A stretch of 64,000 nucleotides of DNA from an uncultured bacterium (GTDB lineage: Bacteria; Pseudomonadota; Alphaproteobacteria; Sphingomonadales; Sphingomonadaceae): positions 1 through 64,000 of the forward strand of contig CALOGB020000182.1 in NCBI GenBank assembly GCA_942636505.2, written 5' to 3'. Both the position numbers and the translations under genes were made by a program. The notes beneath the pieces are model-generated. The model did no database searches, was not told the origin of the DNA, and saw nothing but the letters and a program-made list of their open reading frames with translations. Within the stretch, counting starts at the first letter, position 1. Each line of letters begins with the position of its first letter. This document shows positions 1 through 7,694 of this stretch, piece after piece.

Positions 1-1
1 G

Positions 2-1897
2 CTCTACACCGTTTCGACGCCCGAAGACCTCCGCAAGCTGCGCCCGGACCAGCTCCGCCAACTCGCCGATGAACTGCGTACCGAGACGATTTCCGCGGTC
101 GGCACCACCGGCGGGCATCTCGGCTCGGGCCTCGGCGTGGTCGAGCTGACCACCGCGATCCACTACGTCTTCGATACGCCGCGCGACCGTCTGGTGTGGG
201 ACGTTGGTCACCAGTGCTATCCGCACAAGATCCTCACCGGACGCCGCGACCGCATTCGCACGCTGCGTCAGGGCGGGGGGCTCAGCGGCTTCACCAAGCG
301 CAGCGAGAGCGAATACGATCCGTTCGGCGCGGCGCATTCGTCGACCTCGATCTCGGCCGCGCTCGGCTTTGCAATCGCCAACAAGATCGCCGGCACCCCC
401 GGCAAGGGCATCGCGGTGATCGGCGATGGCGCGATGTCCGCGGGCATGGCGTACGAGGCGATGAACAACGCCGCGCAGGCAGGCAATCGCCTGGTGGTAA
501 TTCTAAACGACAACGACATGTCGATCGCGCCGCCGGTCGGCGGACTGTCGGCGTATCTGAGCCGGATCGTGTCGAGTCGCGAGTTTCTCGGCTTCCGCGA
601 TCTCGCCCGGAAACTCGCCAAGCGGCTCCCGAGGCCGATCGCCAGCGGGATGCGCAAGACCGACGAGTTTGCACGTGGCATGACGATGGGCGGCACGCTG
701 TTCGAAGAACTCGGCTTCTATTATGTCGGTCCGATCGACGGCCATAATCTCGAACACCTGATCCCCGTGTTGGAGAATGTCCGCGATACCGATGAGGGCC
801 CGATCCTCGTTCATGTCGTCACCAAGAAGGGCAAGGGCTATGCCCCCGCCGAGGCCGCTGCGGACAAGTATCACGGCGTGCAGAAGTTCGACGTGATCTC
901 GGGCGTGCAGACCAAGGCGCCACCGGGGCCGCCGCAATACCAGAACGTGTTCGGCGCGCAGCTCGTCGCCGAGGCCGCCAACGACCCGCGGATCTGCGCG
1001 ATCACCGCGGCGATGCCGTCGGGCACCGGGCTCGACGCGTTCGCCAAGGCGTATCCCGACCGGTTCTTCGACGTCGGCATCGCCGAGCAGCACGGCGTCA
1101 CCTTCGCCGCCGGCCTCGCCGCGCAGGGGATGCGGCCGTTCTGCGCGATCTACTCGACGTTCCTCCAGCGCGCATACGATCAGGTTGTCCACGATGTGGC
1201 GATCCAGAACCTGCCGGTGCGTTTCGCGATCGACCGCGCGGGTCTCGTCGGTGCCGACGGTGCGACTCATGCGGGCTCGTTCGACGTTACGTACCTCGCC
1301 ACGCTACCGAACTTCGTCGTGATGGCGGCGGCGGACGAGGCCGAACTCGTCCACATGACGCACACCGCGGCGCAGTACGACACCGGCCCGATCGCGGTGC
1401 GCTATCCGCGCGGCAACGGCACCGGCGTTGCGCTCCCAGAGACTCCGCAACTGCTGGAGATTGGCAAGGGGCGTGTCGTGCGCGAGGGCAAGAAGATCGC
1501 GATCCTGTCGCTCGGCACGCGTCTCGAGGAAGCGCTCAAGGCCGCCGAGGTTCTCGAAGCCAAGGGCTTGTCGACTACGGTCGCCGATCTACGCTTTGCC
1601 AAGCCGCTCGACGTCGATCTGATCCGTAAGCTGCTGACGACGCACGAAGTCGCGGTGACGATCGAGGAGAACTCGGTTGGTGGCTTTGGTGCGCACGTGC
1701 TGACGATGGCGTCGGACGAGGGCTTGATCGACGGCGGGCTGAAGCTGCGTACGCTGCGTTTGCCGGACGTGTACCAGGACCAGGACAAGCCCGAGGTCCA
1801 GTATGCCGAAGCCGGGCTCGATGCGACTGCGCTGGTGGATACCGTGCTCAAGGCGCTGCGCCACAATTCGGGCGGGGTCGCCGAAGCGCGCGCATGA
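2..1897 (+). CDS. dxs: 1-deoxy-D-xylulose-5-phosphate synthase, 5' end outside window
   Basis: Condenses pyruvate and glyceraldehyde 3-phosphate to DXP, the first step of the MEP isoprenoid pathway, in the cytoplasm with thiamine diphosphate. The frame is open from base 2, and the visible protein (631 residues) lacks only about ten N-terminal residues compared with E. coli Dxs. Seen are [24 protein letters not shown] (His of the active site), the ThDP motif [16 protein letters not shown] and the catalytic Glu in DVGIAEQHG. The transketolase C-terminal domain follows. The stop codon overlaps the start of the next small gene (ATGA). Identity is secure; the true start lies left of the window. 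Confidence 0.97.
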   Translation, partial: LYTVSTPEDLRKLRPDQLRQLADELRTETISAVGTTGGHLGSGLGVVELTTAIHYVFDTPRDRLVWDVGHQCYPHKILTGRRDRIRTLRQGGGLSGFTKRSESEYDPFGAAHSSTSISAALGFAIANKIAGTPGKGIAVIGDGAMSAGMAYEAMNNAAQAGNRLVVILNDNDMSIAPPVGGLSAYLSRIVSSREFLGFRDLARKLAKRLPRPIASGMRKTDEFARGMTMGGTLFEELGFYYVGPIDGHNLEHLIPVLENVRDTDEGPILVHVVTKKGKGYAPAEAAADKYHGVQKFDVISGVQTKAPPGPPQYQNVFGAQLVAEAANDPRICAITAAMPSGTGLDAFAKAYPDRFFDVGIAEQHGVTFAAGLAAQGMRPFCAIYSTFLQRAYDQVVHDVAIQNLPVRFAIDRAGLVGADGATHAGSFDVTYLATLPNFVVMAAADEAELVHMTHTAAQYDTGPIAVRYPRGNGTGVALPETPQLLEIGKGRVVREGKKIAILSLGTRLEEALKAAEVLEAKGLSTTVADLRFAKPLDVDLIRKLLTTHEVAVTIEENSVGGFGAHVLTMASDEGLIDGGLKLRTLRLPDVYQDQDKPEVQYAEAGLDATALVDTVLKALRHNSGGVAEARA

Positions 1898-2061
1898 CCG
1901 GGCCAACCAGAGGTCTTGTGATCATTGCGCTGGCGGTGGTCGTGATGGTGTCGTTGAATATCGCGATGTGGCGGCGGATGCGGGGTGGGCTGGCTGCGGC
2001 GAAGGCCGAGCAGGCGGCGAACCCCGAGCTGTTCGATGAGGACGGTTCTCGGATTTCTTGA
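1894..2061 (+). CDS. 55-aa single-pass membrane protein, unknown function
   Basis: A 55-codon frame starts with an ATG that overlaps the dxs stop as ATGA, so translation is probably coupled to dxs. Residues about 8-24 ([17 protein letters not shown]) form one hydrophobic membrane segment. It is followed by a basic stretch (MWRRMR) and a short charged tail rich in Ala and Glu. The positive residues after the segment suggest an N-out or signal-anchor topology, which is inference. I do not recognise a family. The coding call rests on the precise overlap and the coherent hydrophobic profile. Confidence 0.6.
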   Translation: MTGPTRGLVIIALAVVVMVSLNIAMWRRMRGGLAAAKAEQAANPELFDEDGSRIS

Positions 2062-2079
2062 GCGGACTTTGGTAGCAGC

Positions 2080-2187
2080 CACCACCCCGGCGAAGGCCGG
2101 GGCCCAATTGGGAGACGTTGGTAACCGAGCGCGGTGCATCGTTACTGTGACCTCACCAATTGGGCCCCGGCCTTCGCCGGGGTGGTG
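2080..2187. repeat. Long palindromic intergenic repeat, family A copy 1
   Basis: Two 32-base arms (2080-2111 and 2156-2187) are perfect reverse complements. They are separated by about 44 bases that hold a smaller GTAAC/GTTAC inverted repeat. Each arm is itself nearly palindromic (CCCCGGC..GCCGGGG) and ends in CCAATTGG. A second copy with near-identical arms lies at 27689-27792. It sits between dxs and the convergent hydrolase gene, so it could also act as a bidirectional transcription stop. Confidence 0.85.
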
Positions 2188-2206
2188 TACCGTCAGGTAG
2201 GTGAGG

Positions 2207-2878
2207 TTAACCGCCCAAGTAGTGCGTTTGCGCGGCGTCGGTAGCGCTCACCGCAAGGATCGACCGCGCTTTGCTTGGCGGCAAAGCCTGCCCTCGACCA
2301 TCGCCACTCGCCGCGATCACCCGCTCCAGCAGATCCTGCCCCTCGCGCCACCAGCCGATCCCACTCGCGGCATTCAAATGTCCCTGCGGGCCTGCATCGA
2401 CGAAGTGGCTGCCCCAGTCCGCCGCCATGCTGTGCGCGCGTTCCGGCGTGACCCAGGGGTCGTCACTGCTCGCGACCACGATCGACGGGAATGGCAGCGG
2501 CGTGCGCGGCGTCGGCGAGAAGCCCTTCAGTTCGGCCTGCGCGCCGCCGCGATCGACGTCCGCCGGCGCCACGAGAAGCGCGCCCGCTACCGGCCAGCCA
2601 TAAGGCTGCGGGCTGAGTTCGGCCCACCACGCCACTGCGAGGCACCCGAGGCTGTGCGCGGCGAGGATCACCGGCGCCTGTGCCTGCCGGATCGCTTCGT
2701 CAAGTCGCGTCACCCAGGCGTTGCGGTGCGGCGTGTTCCACATGCCGAGCTCGACGCGCACCGTGTCGGGCCGCGCCTCTTCCCATAACGTCTGCCAGTG
2801 CGAAGGACCCGATCCACCAAGGCCGGGCACGGTCAGGATCGTCGGCTGGACGGAATCATACGGTGCGAAACTACCCAC
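2207..2878 (-). CDS. RBBP9/YdeN-type alpha/beta hydrolase
   Basis: A 223-residue serine hydrolase of the RBBP9/YdeN family; the substrate is unknown. The N-terminal strand and loop read ILTVPGLGGSGPSHWQTLWE, a family hallmark. The nucleophile elbow is AHSLGC (Ser about 95). The acid is probably the Asp in SSDDPWVTPERA, and the catalytic His is in GHLNAASG. There is no signal peptide, so it should be cytoplasmic. Its length matches the family. It lies alone on the minus strand between dxs and tlyA, two genes that are often neighbours in alphaproteobacteria, so it may be an insertion into that order (inference). Confidence 0.88.
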   Translation of the reverse strand: MGSFAPYDSVQPTILTVPGLGGSGPSHWQTLWEEARPDTVRVELGMWNTPHRNAWVTRLDEAIRQAQAPVILAAHSLGCLAVAWWAELSPQPYGWPVAGALLVAPADVDRGGAQAELKGFSPTPRTPLPFPSIVVASSDDPWVTPERAHSMAADWGSHFVDAGPQGHLNAASGIGWWREGQDLLERVIAASGDGRGQALPPSKARSILAVSATDAAQTHYLGG

Positions 2879-3063
2879 AGCGCTTCTCCTTCTCCAAAAC
2901 CTCGTTCTTCGAGGTCGGGAGCGTGGCCGAAGGACGCTCTAGGGCACGCCATCCGGTCACGATCCCATGTGCTCAAGATAATCCTACTCGTTCGGTAGGC
3001 AATGACATTGCGGCGAAAGGAAGGCAGCTTGCGGCAATCGGATCGGGCGGCGATAGCGGGTGG

Positions 3064-3864
3064 ATGGTGAAGGTACGTGCAGACCAGATGCTGGTCGACA
3101 GGGGGCTGGTCGAGTCGCGGACGCGCGCGCAGGCGCTGATCATGGCGGGCCTCGTGTTTGCGGGGACGAAGAAGGTCGACAAGCCGGGACAGACGCTCGC
3201 GGACGACGTGCAACTCGACGTACGCGGTCGTGACCATCCCTGGGTTTCGCGTGGTGGGATCAAGCTGGCGCACGGCCTTGCGCATTTCGGCTGGGACGTG
3301 ACCGGCGCGGTGGCGATCGACGTGGGCTCGTCGACCGGCGGCTTTACCGACGTCATGCTGAAGAACGGCGCGGTGAAGGTCTACGCGGTCGACAGCGGGA
3401 CGAACCAGCTTGCCTGGTCGCTCCGGCAGGATGAGCGCGTCGTCGTCCACGAACAGACCAGCGCGCGGATTCTCACGCCCGCGCATATCCCGGAGTCGAT
3501 CGACCTGATCGTCTGCGATGCGAGCTTCATCGGCTTGGCGAAGGTGCTGGAGCGGCCGATATCGTTTGCCAAACCGGACGCGCGGCTGATGGCGCTGGTG
3601 AAGCCGCAGTTCGAGGCGGGGCGCGGCGAAGTGGGGAAGGGCGGTGTCGTCCGCGATACCGCGATCCACCAGCGCGTCTGCGACGAGGTCGCGGCGTGGT
3701 TGACGGGGCAGGGGTGGAGTGTGGTCGGTGTGGTCGAGAGCCCGATCACGGGGCCCGAGGGCAATGTCGAGTTCCTGATTGCGGCTTTGCATGGCGAGAG
3801 TCTAACGGTGGAACAGCCTGCCTCGGACGCGCCAAACGATCCCGAAACGCCTCTGTCATCCTGA
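3064..3864 (+). CDS. tlyA: TlyA family rRNA 2'-O-methyltransferase
   Basis: A 266-residue protein with an N-terminal S4 RNA-binding domain (about 3-65, VRADQMLVDRGLVESRTRAQ) and an FtsJ-like Rossmann methyltransferase domain. The SAM site is AIDVGSSTGGFTDVML, and KPQFEAGR carries a later catalytic-core lysine. Members of the family methylate 16S and/or 23S rRNA ribose; which one this enzyme modifies cannot be read here. The frame is open further upstream, but that part is antisense to the hydrolase gene and shows no domain. The ATG at 3064 puts the S4 domain at the normal N-terminus. The last codons lie inside a palindromic repeat. Confidence 0.92.
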   Translation: MVKVRADQMLVDRGLVESRTRAQALIMAGLVFAGTKKVDKPGQTLADDVQLDVRGRDHPWVSRGGIKLAHGLAHFGWDVTGAVAIDVGSSTGGFTDVMLKNGAVKVYAVDSGTNQLAWSLRQDERVVVHEQTSARILTPAHIPESIDLIVCDASFIGLAKVLERPISFAKPDARLMALVKPQFEAGRGEVGKGGVVRDTAIHQRVCDEVAAWLTGQGWSVVGVVESPITGPEGNVEFLIAALHGESLTVEQPASDAPNDPETPLSS

Positions 3865-3933
3865 CAAACGTCAGGACCCAGAGCCACACTGGGTGCGCTC
3901 GGTATCCTGGATACTGACTTTCGTCAGGATGAC
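3855..3933. repeat. Palindromic repeat, family C, overlapping the tlyA stop
   Basis: GTCATCCTGAC (3855-3865) and GTCAGGATGAC (3923-3933) are perfect reverse complements about 57 bases apart. Further partial complementarity lies inside (GTCAGGA near 3870, TCCTGGATACTGAC near 3905). The left arm contains the tlyA stop codon. Elements of this look (CCTGACGAAAGTCAG...) are common between alphaproteobacterial genes. A transcription-stop or mRNA-stability role is inference. Confidence 0.7.
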
Positions 3934-4084
3934 GGCGTGGGGAGGTGGCGTACCGGAATGAACCACTAGCGGAACGATTAACCACCAAACTCGGTTTACC
4001 GATCGCAAAATGCGCGCCAGGACGAGCGCGCGTAGAGGCGGAAGGATTTGTGTGGGCGGTATCGCTTCGAAGGGCCAGTTGAGG

Positions 4085-4603
4085 ATGTCGTTCCTCCGCT
4101 GGGCGGTCGTGACCGTGCCCCTGATCCTGTTGCTGGGCTTTCTGTCCGGCCGATCCGTCAGCGTCGGCAGCGAGAATGCCTGGTACATGGCGCTCGCCAA
4201 GCCCGCGCTGAACCCACCGGGCTGGGTATTTCCCGTCGTGTGGACCACGCTCTACATCCTGATCGGGCTAGCGCTCGCGATGATCCTCAATGCTCGTGGA
4301 GCTCGGTTGCGCGGGCTCGCCGTAGCTCTGTTTGTCGGCCAATTCCTGCTCAACCTCGCCTGGACGCCGATGTTCTTCGGCGCGCACAAGATCGGACTGT
4401 CGGTACTGGTGATCGTCGCGATGCTGGCGCTGTCGATCGCCGCGACCTTCGTATTCGCGCGCATCCGGCCCGCCGCGGCGTGGCTGATGGTGCCGTACAT
4501 GGTGTGGATCAGCTTTGCCGGCGTGCTCGCGTTCAGCATCGGGCAGTTGAACCCCGATGCCGAAACCCTTGCACCCGCGCCGCATACGTCCCAAATGCTG
4601 TGA
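4085..4603 (+). CDS. tspO: TspO/MBR family tryptophan-rich sensory protein
   Basis: A 172-residue integral membrane protein with five predicted helices, the size expected for bacterial TspO. Family features are WYMALAKPALNPPGWVFPVVWTTLY between helices 1 and 2, then NLAWTPMFFGAHK, and WISFAGVLAFSIGQLN at the end. TspO binds porphyrins and cholesterol-like ligands; in Rhodobacter it modulates tetrapyrrole-responsive gene expression. Function here is by family only. The ATG at 4085 is preceded by TTGAGG. An upstream in-frame start at 4010 would add a basic 25-residue extension and is less likely. Confidence 0.92.
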   Translation: MSFLRWAVVTVPLILLLGFLSGRSVSVGSENAWYMALAKPALNPPGWVFPVVWTTLYILIGLALAMILNARGARLRGLAVALFVGQFLLNLAWTPMFFGAHKIGLSVLVIVAMLALSIAATFVFARIRPAAAWLMVPYMVWISFAGVLAFSIGQLNPDAETLAPAPHTSQML

Positions 4604-4608
4604 CGCAG

Positions 4609-4644
4609 CAGTCACTGTAACAGTCACTGCGACAGTCTTTGGGA
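4609..4644. repeat. Three 12-base tandem repeats before the UbiK-like gene
   Basis: Units at 4609-4620, 4621-4632 and 4633-4644 read CAGTCACTGTAA, CAGTCACTGCGA and CAGTCTTTGGGA. They end ten bases before the ATG of the next gene and begin just after the tspO stop. The spacing of about one helical turn would suit a DNA-binding protein, but no function is shown. Confidence 0.6.
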
Positions 4645-4654
4645 TTTTGAAGCA

Positions 4655-4942
4655 ATGCAGTCCGAAAACCGCGTGTTCGACGATATCGTCAAGGTCTTGA
4701 ACGGTGCTGCCGGTACGCTTGCGGGCGTCGGTCGCGAAGCCGGTTCGGGTGCGCGGGAACGCGCGCGCGAATGGCTCGGCGGGCTCGACTTCGTGAGCCG
4801 CGAAGAATTCGATGCCGTGAAGGCTATGGCATCGGCCGCACGCGACGAGAACGATACGTTGAAGGCCCGGCTCGATGCACTCGAGGCAAAGTTCGCAGCG
4901 CAATCGACGGTAAATGCACCGCTCGGGGCGTCGGTCGACTGA
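4655..4942 (+). CDS. ubiK: UbiK-like accessory factor (BMFP domain, former YqiC/DUF526)
   Basis: A 95-residue protein. The N-terminal half (NRVFDDIVKVLNGAAGTLAGV) is amphipathic. The C-terminal half (FVSREEFDAVKAMASAAR to LDALEAKFA) is the coiled-coil BMFP segment that defines the family. In enterobacteria UbiK helps assemble the Ubi complex for aerobic ubiquinone synthesis; membrane-lipid binding is also reported for the family. The conserved REEFDAVKAM and LEAKF motifs make the family call good. The role here is by homology. It is followed by ybjN and proC on the same strand. Confidence 0.85.
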   Translation: MQSENRVFDDIVKVLNGAAGTLAGVGREAGSGARERAREWLGGLDFVSREEFDAVKAMASAARDENDTLKARLDALEAKFAAQSTVNAPLGASVD

Positions 4943-5039
4943 CTTTTCCACAGTTTTCCGCAGAATTGGGGCCGATGGGGTTGTCGGGGCGTTTTTGCCT
5001 CGGCACCCTTTGTCGTGCGATAAGGACCGCCAGGACCCT

Positions 5040-5546
5040 ATGATGCTTGAACACGCCGACCACGACCACGAAGACGCCGCCCCGATCGACATGCTCGAGA
5101 GCTATTACGCTGCGCATGGCTGGGAGCATGAGCGTCACGACGACGAGATCGTCGCGACCGTCAAGGGAAGCTGGGCGACTTACGAACTGCGCGCGCTGTG
5201 GCGCGACGACGATAGCGTCCTGCAATTCCTTGCTTTTCCCGACATCAAGGTGCCCGACGAACGCCGTCAGGCCGTGTACGAGACGATCGGGCTGGTCAAC
5301 GAACAGCTCTGGATCGGCCATTTCGAGCTGTGGTCGTCGAGCGGCATATTGCTGTTCCGGCACGCGGCGATGGTCGATGGCGGGGACGACGGCACGATGT
5401 CGCTCGACGCGGCGGAATTGCTGGTCGAATCGGCAATCGAGGAGTGCGAGCGCTTCTATCCGGTGTTCCAGTTCGTGCTGTGGGGTGGGAAGAGCCCCAA
5501 GGAAGCGATCGCCGCCGCACTGATCGAAACGCACGGCGAGGCATGA
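5040..5546 (+). CDS. YbjN domain-containing protein
   Basis: A 168-residue YbjN-family protein, structurally like a type III secretion chaperone; the family has no agreed biochemical role. Seen are MLESYYAAHGWEHERHDDEIVATV near the start and WIGHFELWSSSGILLFRHA in the middle. The C-terminal VLWGGKSPKEAIAAALIETHGEA is highly typical of the alphaproteobacterial branch. Two adjacent ATGs (5040, 5043) follow an AGGA-type site. The stop overlaps the proC start as ATGA, so the two genes are translationally coupled, an arrangement often seen in sphingomonads. Confidence 0.88.
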   Translation: MMLEHADHDHEDAAPIDMLESYYAAHGWEHERHDDEIVATVKGSWATYELRALWRDDDSVLQFLAFPDIKVPDERRQAVYETIGLVNEQLWIGHFELWSSSGILLFRHAAMVDGGDDGTMSLDAAELLVESAIEECERFYPVFQFVLWGGKSPKEAIAAALIETHGEA

Positions 5547-6346
5547 GCTTTCCGGCAGGTCCGCTGTGGCTGGTCGGCTGCGGCAACATGGGCGGCGCGA
5601 TGCTGCGGCGGTGGATCGCCGCCGGGCTCGAGCCGGCGACCGTTACGGTGATCACGCGGAGCGGGCAGGGGGCACCCGAAGGTGTCCGTTCGCTCACCGC
5701 GCTCCCCGACGAACAGGCGCCCGCGACGGTGATGCTCGCGCTGAAGCCGCAGCAGATCGATGCGGCGCAGGCTTTGCTGGCGCCCATGCGAGGCAAGCCG
5801 CAGCTGCTCCTGTCGATCCTCGCCGGTGTCGACCACGCGGCACTCTCCCAGCGGTTCGCGGCTGACACGATCGTCCGCGCGATGCCCAACCTTCCGGTGG
5901 CGATCGGCAAGGGCGTGACGTCGCTCTACACCGCTGGGGCGTCGGAAGAGGCGATCGCGGCGGCGGAAGCGTTCGCAGCGCCGCTTGGTCATTACGAATG
6001 GATCGCCGACGAAGCGCATTTCGATGCGGTGACTGCGCTTGCCGGATCCGGCCCCGGGTTCGTGTTCCGATTCGCCGATGCGCTCGCCAGGGCGGGTGCG
6101 GCGCTCGGGCTGCCGGGGGACCAGGCGGCGCGTCTCGCTATCGCCACGTTGGAGGGTTCTGCGATCATGGCGGCCGAAGCGGACGTATCGCCCGCCATAC
6201 TCGCCGACCGCGTCGCCAGCCCCGGCGGATCGACTCGCGAGGGCCTGAATGTCCTCGACCGCGACGACGCCTTGCTCGCGCTACTCACCGCGACGCTTGC
6301 CGCCTCCGAACGCCGCAACGCCGAAATGGCCGCTGCGGCGCGTTAG
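5543..6346 (+). CDS. proC: Pyrroline-5-carboxylate reductase
   Basis: Catalyses the last step of proline synthesis, reducing pyrroline-5-carboxylate with NAD(P)H in the cytoplasm. The 267-residue protein starts with the Rossmann motif LVGCGNMGGAMLRRW. The middle has MPNLPVAIGKGVTSLY, and the C-terminal dimerisation domain has AGSGPGFVFRFADAL and the signature RVASPGGSTREGLNVL. Length and motif order match ProC. The start overlaps the ybjN stop. Confidence 0.95.
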   Translation: MSFPAGPLWLVGCGNMGGAMLRRWIAAGLEPATVTVITRSGQGAPEGVRSLTALPDEQAPATVMLALKPQQIDAAQALLAPMRGKPQLLLSILAGVDHAALSQRFAADTIVRAMPNLPVAIGKGVTSLYTAGASEEAIAAAEAFAAPLGHYEWIADEAHFDAVTALAGSGPGFVFRFADALARAGAALGLPGDQAARLAIATLEGSAIMAAEADVSPAILADRVASPGGSTREGLNVLDRDDALLALLTATLAASERRNAEMAAAAR

Positions 6347-6373
6347 AGGCGGCGTGGAGTGTCGTGGGAATCG

Positions 6374-7537
6374 CTAGCCGCGGGGTGTAGCCGCGGTGAA
6401 GGCCGCGGCGATTGCGGCGTGCATCGGCTTGGCGGCGAATGCGGCGTCGTACGGGCAGGGGCGGCGGCGAGCCTTGTCCTTGCGCGGCTCGAAACCCTCG
6501 ATCCAGCTGTAGCGGTCGGTCATGCCCCACAACAGCACGTCCTTCAGCGCCGGGTAGGCGAACATCAGGTCTAGATAGCCGCGCGTGAAGTCGGCCACTC
6601 CCTGGTCGCGTGCGGCGACGTCGGCGGGGAGATTATTGTCGCGGACGTCGAGTTCGGTGATGACGATGGCATAGCCCATCGCGGTGACGGCATCGATGAA
6701 ACGGCGCCATTCGCCTTCGAGCGCGGCGATCGTGGCGCGGGTGTCGGTGCCTTGCGTGACGAGGTGCGACTGAACGCCGAGCGCGTCGACCGGAACGCCG
6801 CGCGCCTTGAACCCCTCCAGCAGCTTGAGGACGCCAGCGCGGTGCTGTGCGTTGCCCGGCTCCCAGCTCATATAGTCGTTATAGACGAGTTGCGCGTGCG
6901 GGGCTGCGGTGCGCGCCGTGTGGAAGGCTAGGTCGAGCGTCGCCTCGGGGCTGCCGAGGGCGCGGGACAGGGCGGTGGTGTACAGCGCGCCGTCGGCGGG
7001 AGTGACCGCCTCGTTTACGACGTCGTAGCTGCGGATACGCGTGCCATAGCGCTGGCATACCGTGGTGATGTGCCGGACGAGCAACTGTTCCGCCGCACGC
7101 GCGGGCGTCGCGCCGAAATCGTGGCTTTCCTCCCATTTCGGCATCCATTTGGGCTGGTGCCATAGGAGGTTGTGGCCGCGGACCGGCAGCGCGTTGGCGT
7201 CGGCCCACGCCATCATCGCGTCGAACCGCGCGAAGTCGAAGGTCGTGGCGCTGGGGCGGAGCGCCTGCCACTTCATCTCGTTCTCGGGCACCAGCAGGCC
7301 GCAGTCGCGCTTCAGCAGTCTCGCATAGGCCGGGTTGGCGAACGAGCCGCGGTCCGCGCCGGGTTCGCTCCACGCGAAACAGGAGCCGAGACGCATGCCC
7401 TTGGCTGCTGCCAGCGATTGCAGGCTCCCGTCGGCTCCCGTCGCGCGCAGGATCGATCGCGCCTGCGCATTCGCCGCAGCACCGACAGCCGCGAGCCCCG
7501 CCAGCATGCCCAGTCCGTCCCGTCGTGTAATATCCAC
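6374..7537 (-). CDS. Exported GH10 endo-1,4-beta-xylanase
   Basis: A 387-residue glycoside hydrolase family 10 enzyme that cleaves internal xylan bonds by a retaining mechanism. The N-terminus ITRRDGLGMLAGLAAVGAAANAQA is a Tat-type signal (twin Arg plus hydrophobic core), so folded export is likely. The barrel carries PENEMKWQALRP, GHNLLWHQ, the acid/base Glu in SYDVVNEAV and the nucleophile Glu in VITELDVR, followed by LLWGMTDRYSWI. No carbohydrate-binding module is seen. It is transcribed alone, divergently from the ClC gene, with a LacI-type palindrome 25 bases upstream of its start. Confidence 0.95.
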   Translation of the reverse strand: MDITRRDGLGMLAGLAAVGAAANAQARSILRATGADGSLQSLAAAKGMRLGSCFAWSEPGADRGSFANPAYARLLKRDCGLLVPENEMKWQALRPSATTFDFARFDAMMAWADANALPVRGHNLLWHQPKWMPKWEESHDFGATPARAAEQLLVRHITTVCQRYGTRIRSYDVVNEAVTPADGALYTTALSRALGSPEATLDLAFHTARTAAPHAQLVYNDYMSWEPGNAQHRAGVLKLLEGFKARGVPVDALGVQSHLVTQGTDTRATIAALEGEWRRFIDAVTAMGYAIVITELDVRDNNLPADVAARDQGVADFTRGYLDLMFAYPALKDVLLWGMTDRYSWIEGFEPRKDKARRRPCPYDAAFAAKPMHAAIAAAFTAATPRG

Positions 7538-7561
7538 GAAGCATCCTCATTATATTTTTGT

Positions 7562-7573
7562 GATAGCGCTATC
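7562..7573. promoter_or_regulatory. Candidate LacI-family operator upstream of the xylanase
   Basis: GATAGCGCTATC is a perfect 12-base palindrome with the central CG and flanking pattern typical of LacI/GalR-family sites. It lies 25 bases before the xylanase ATG in an AT-rich promoter region. No LacI-type regulator is encoded in the window, so the partner would act from elsewhere. Confidence 0.5.
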
Positions 7574-7694
7574 GTTGTTAGATATCGGGACGATGTCAAT
7601 CGCTTACCGGGCCGCCAAGGCCTGCGCGCCGGTAGGTCGCAAGCGGCTGACGCAGGCGGGTGACGTGGCGGCCGGCATCAACTAGATCGACATC

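Noticed and set aside
2680-3063. Upstream extension of the tlyA frame
   Set aside because: It runs antisense to the hydrolase gene and lacks any domain; the S4 domain begins at 3064.
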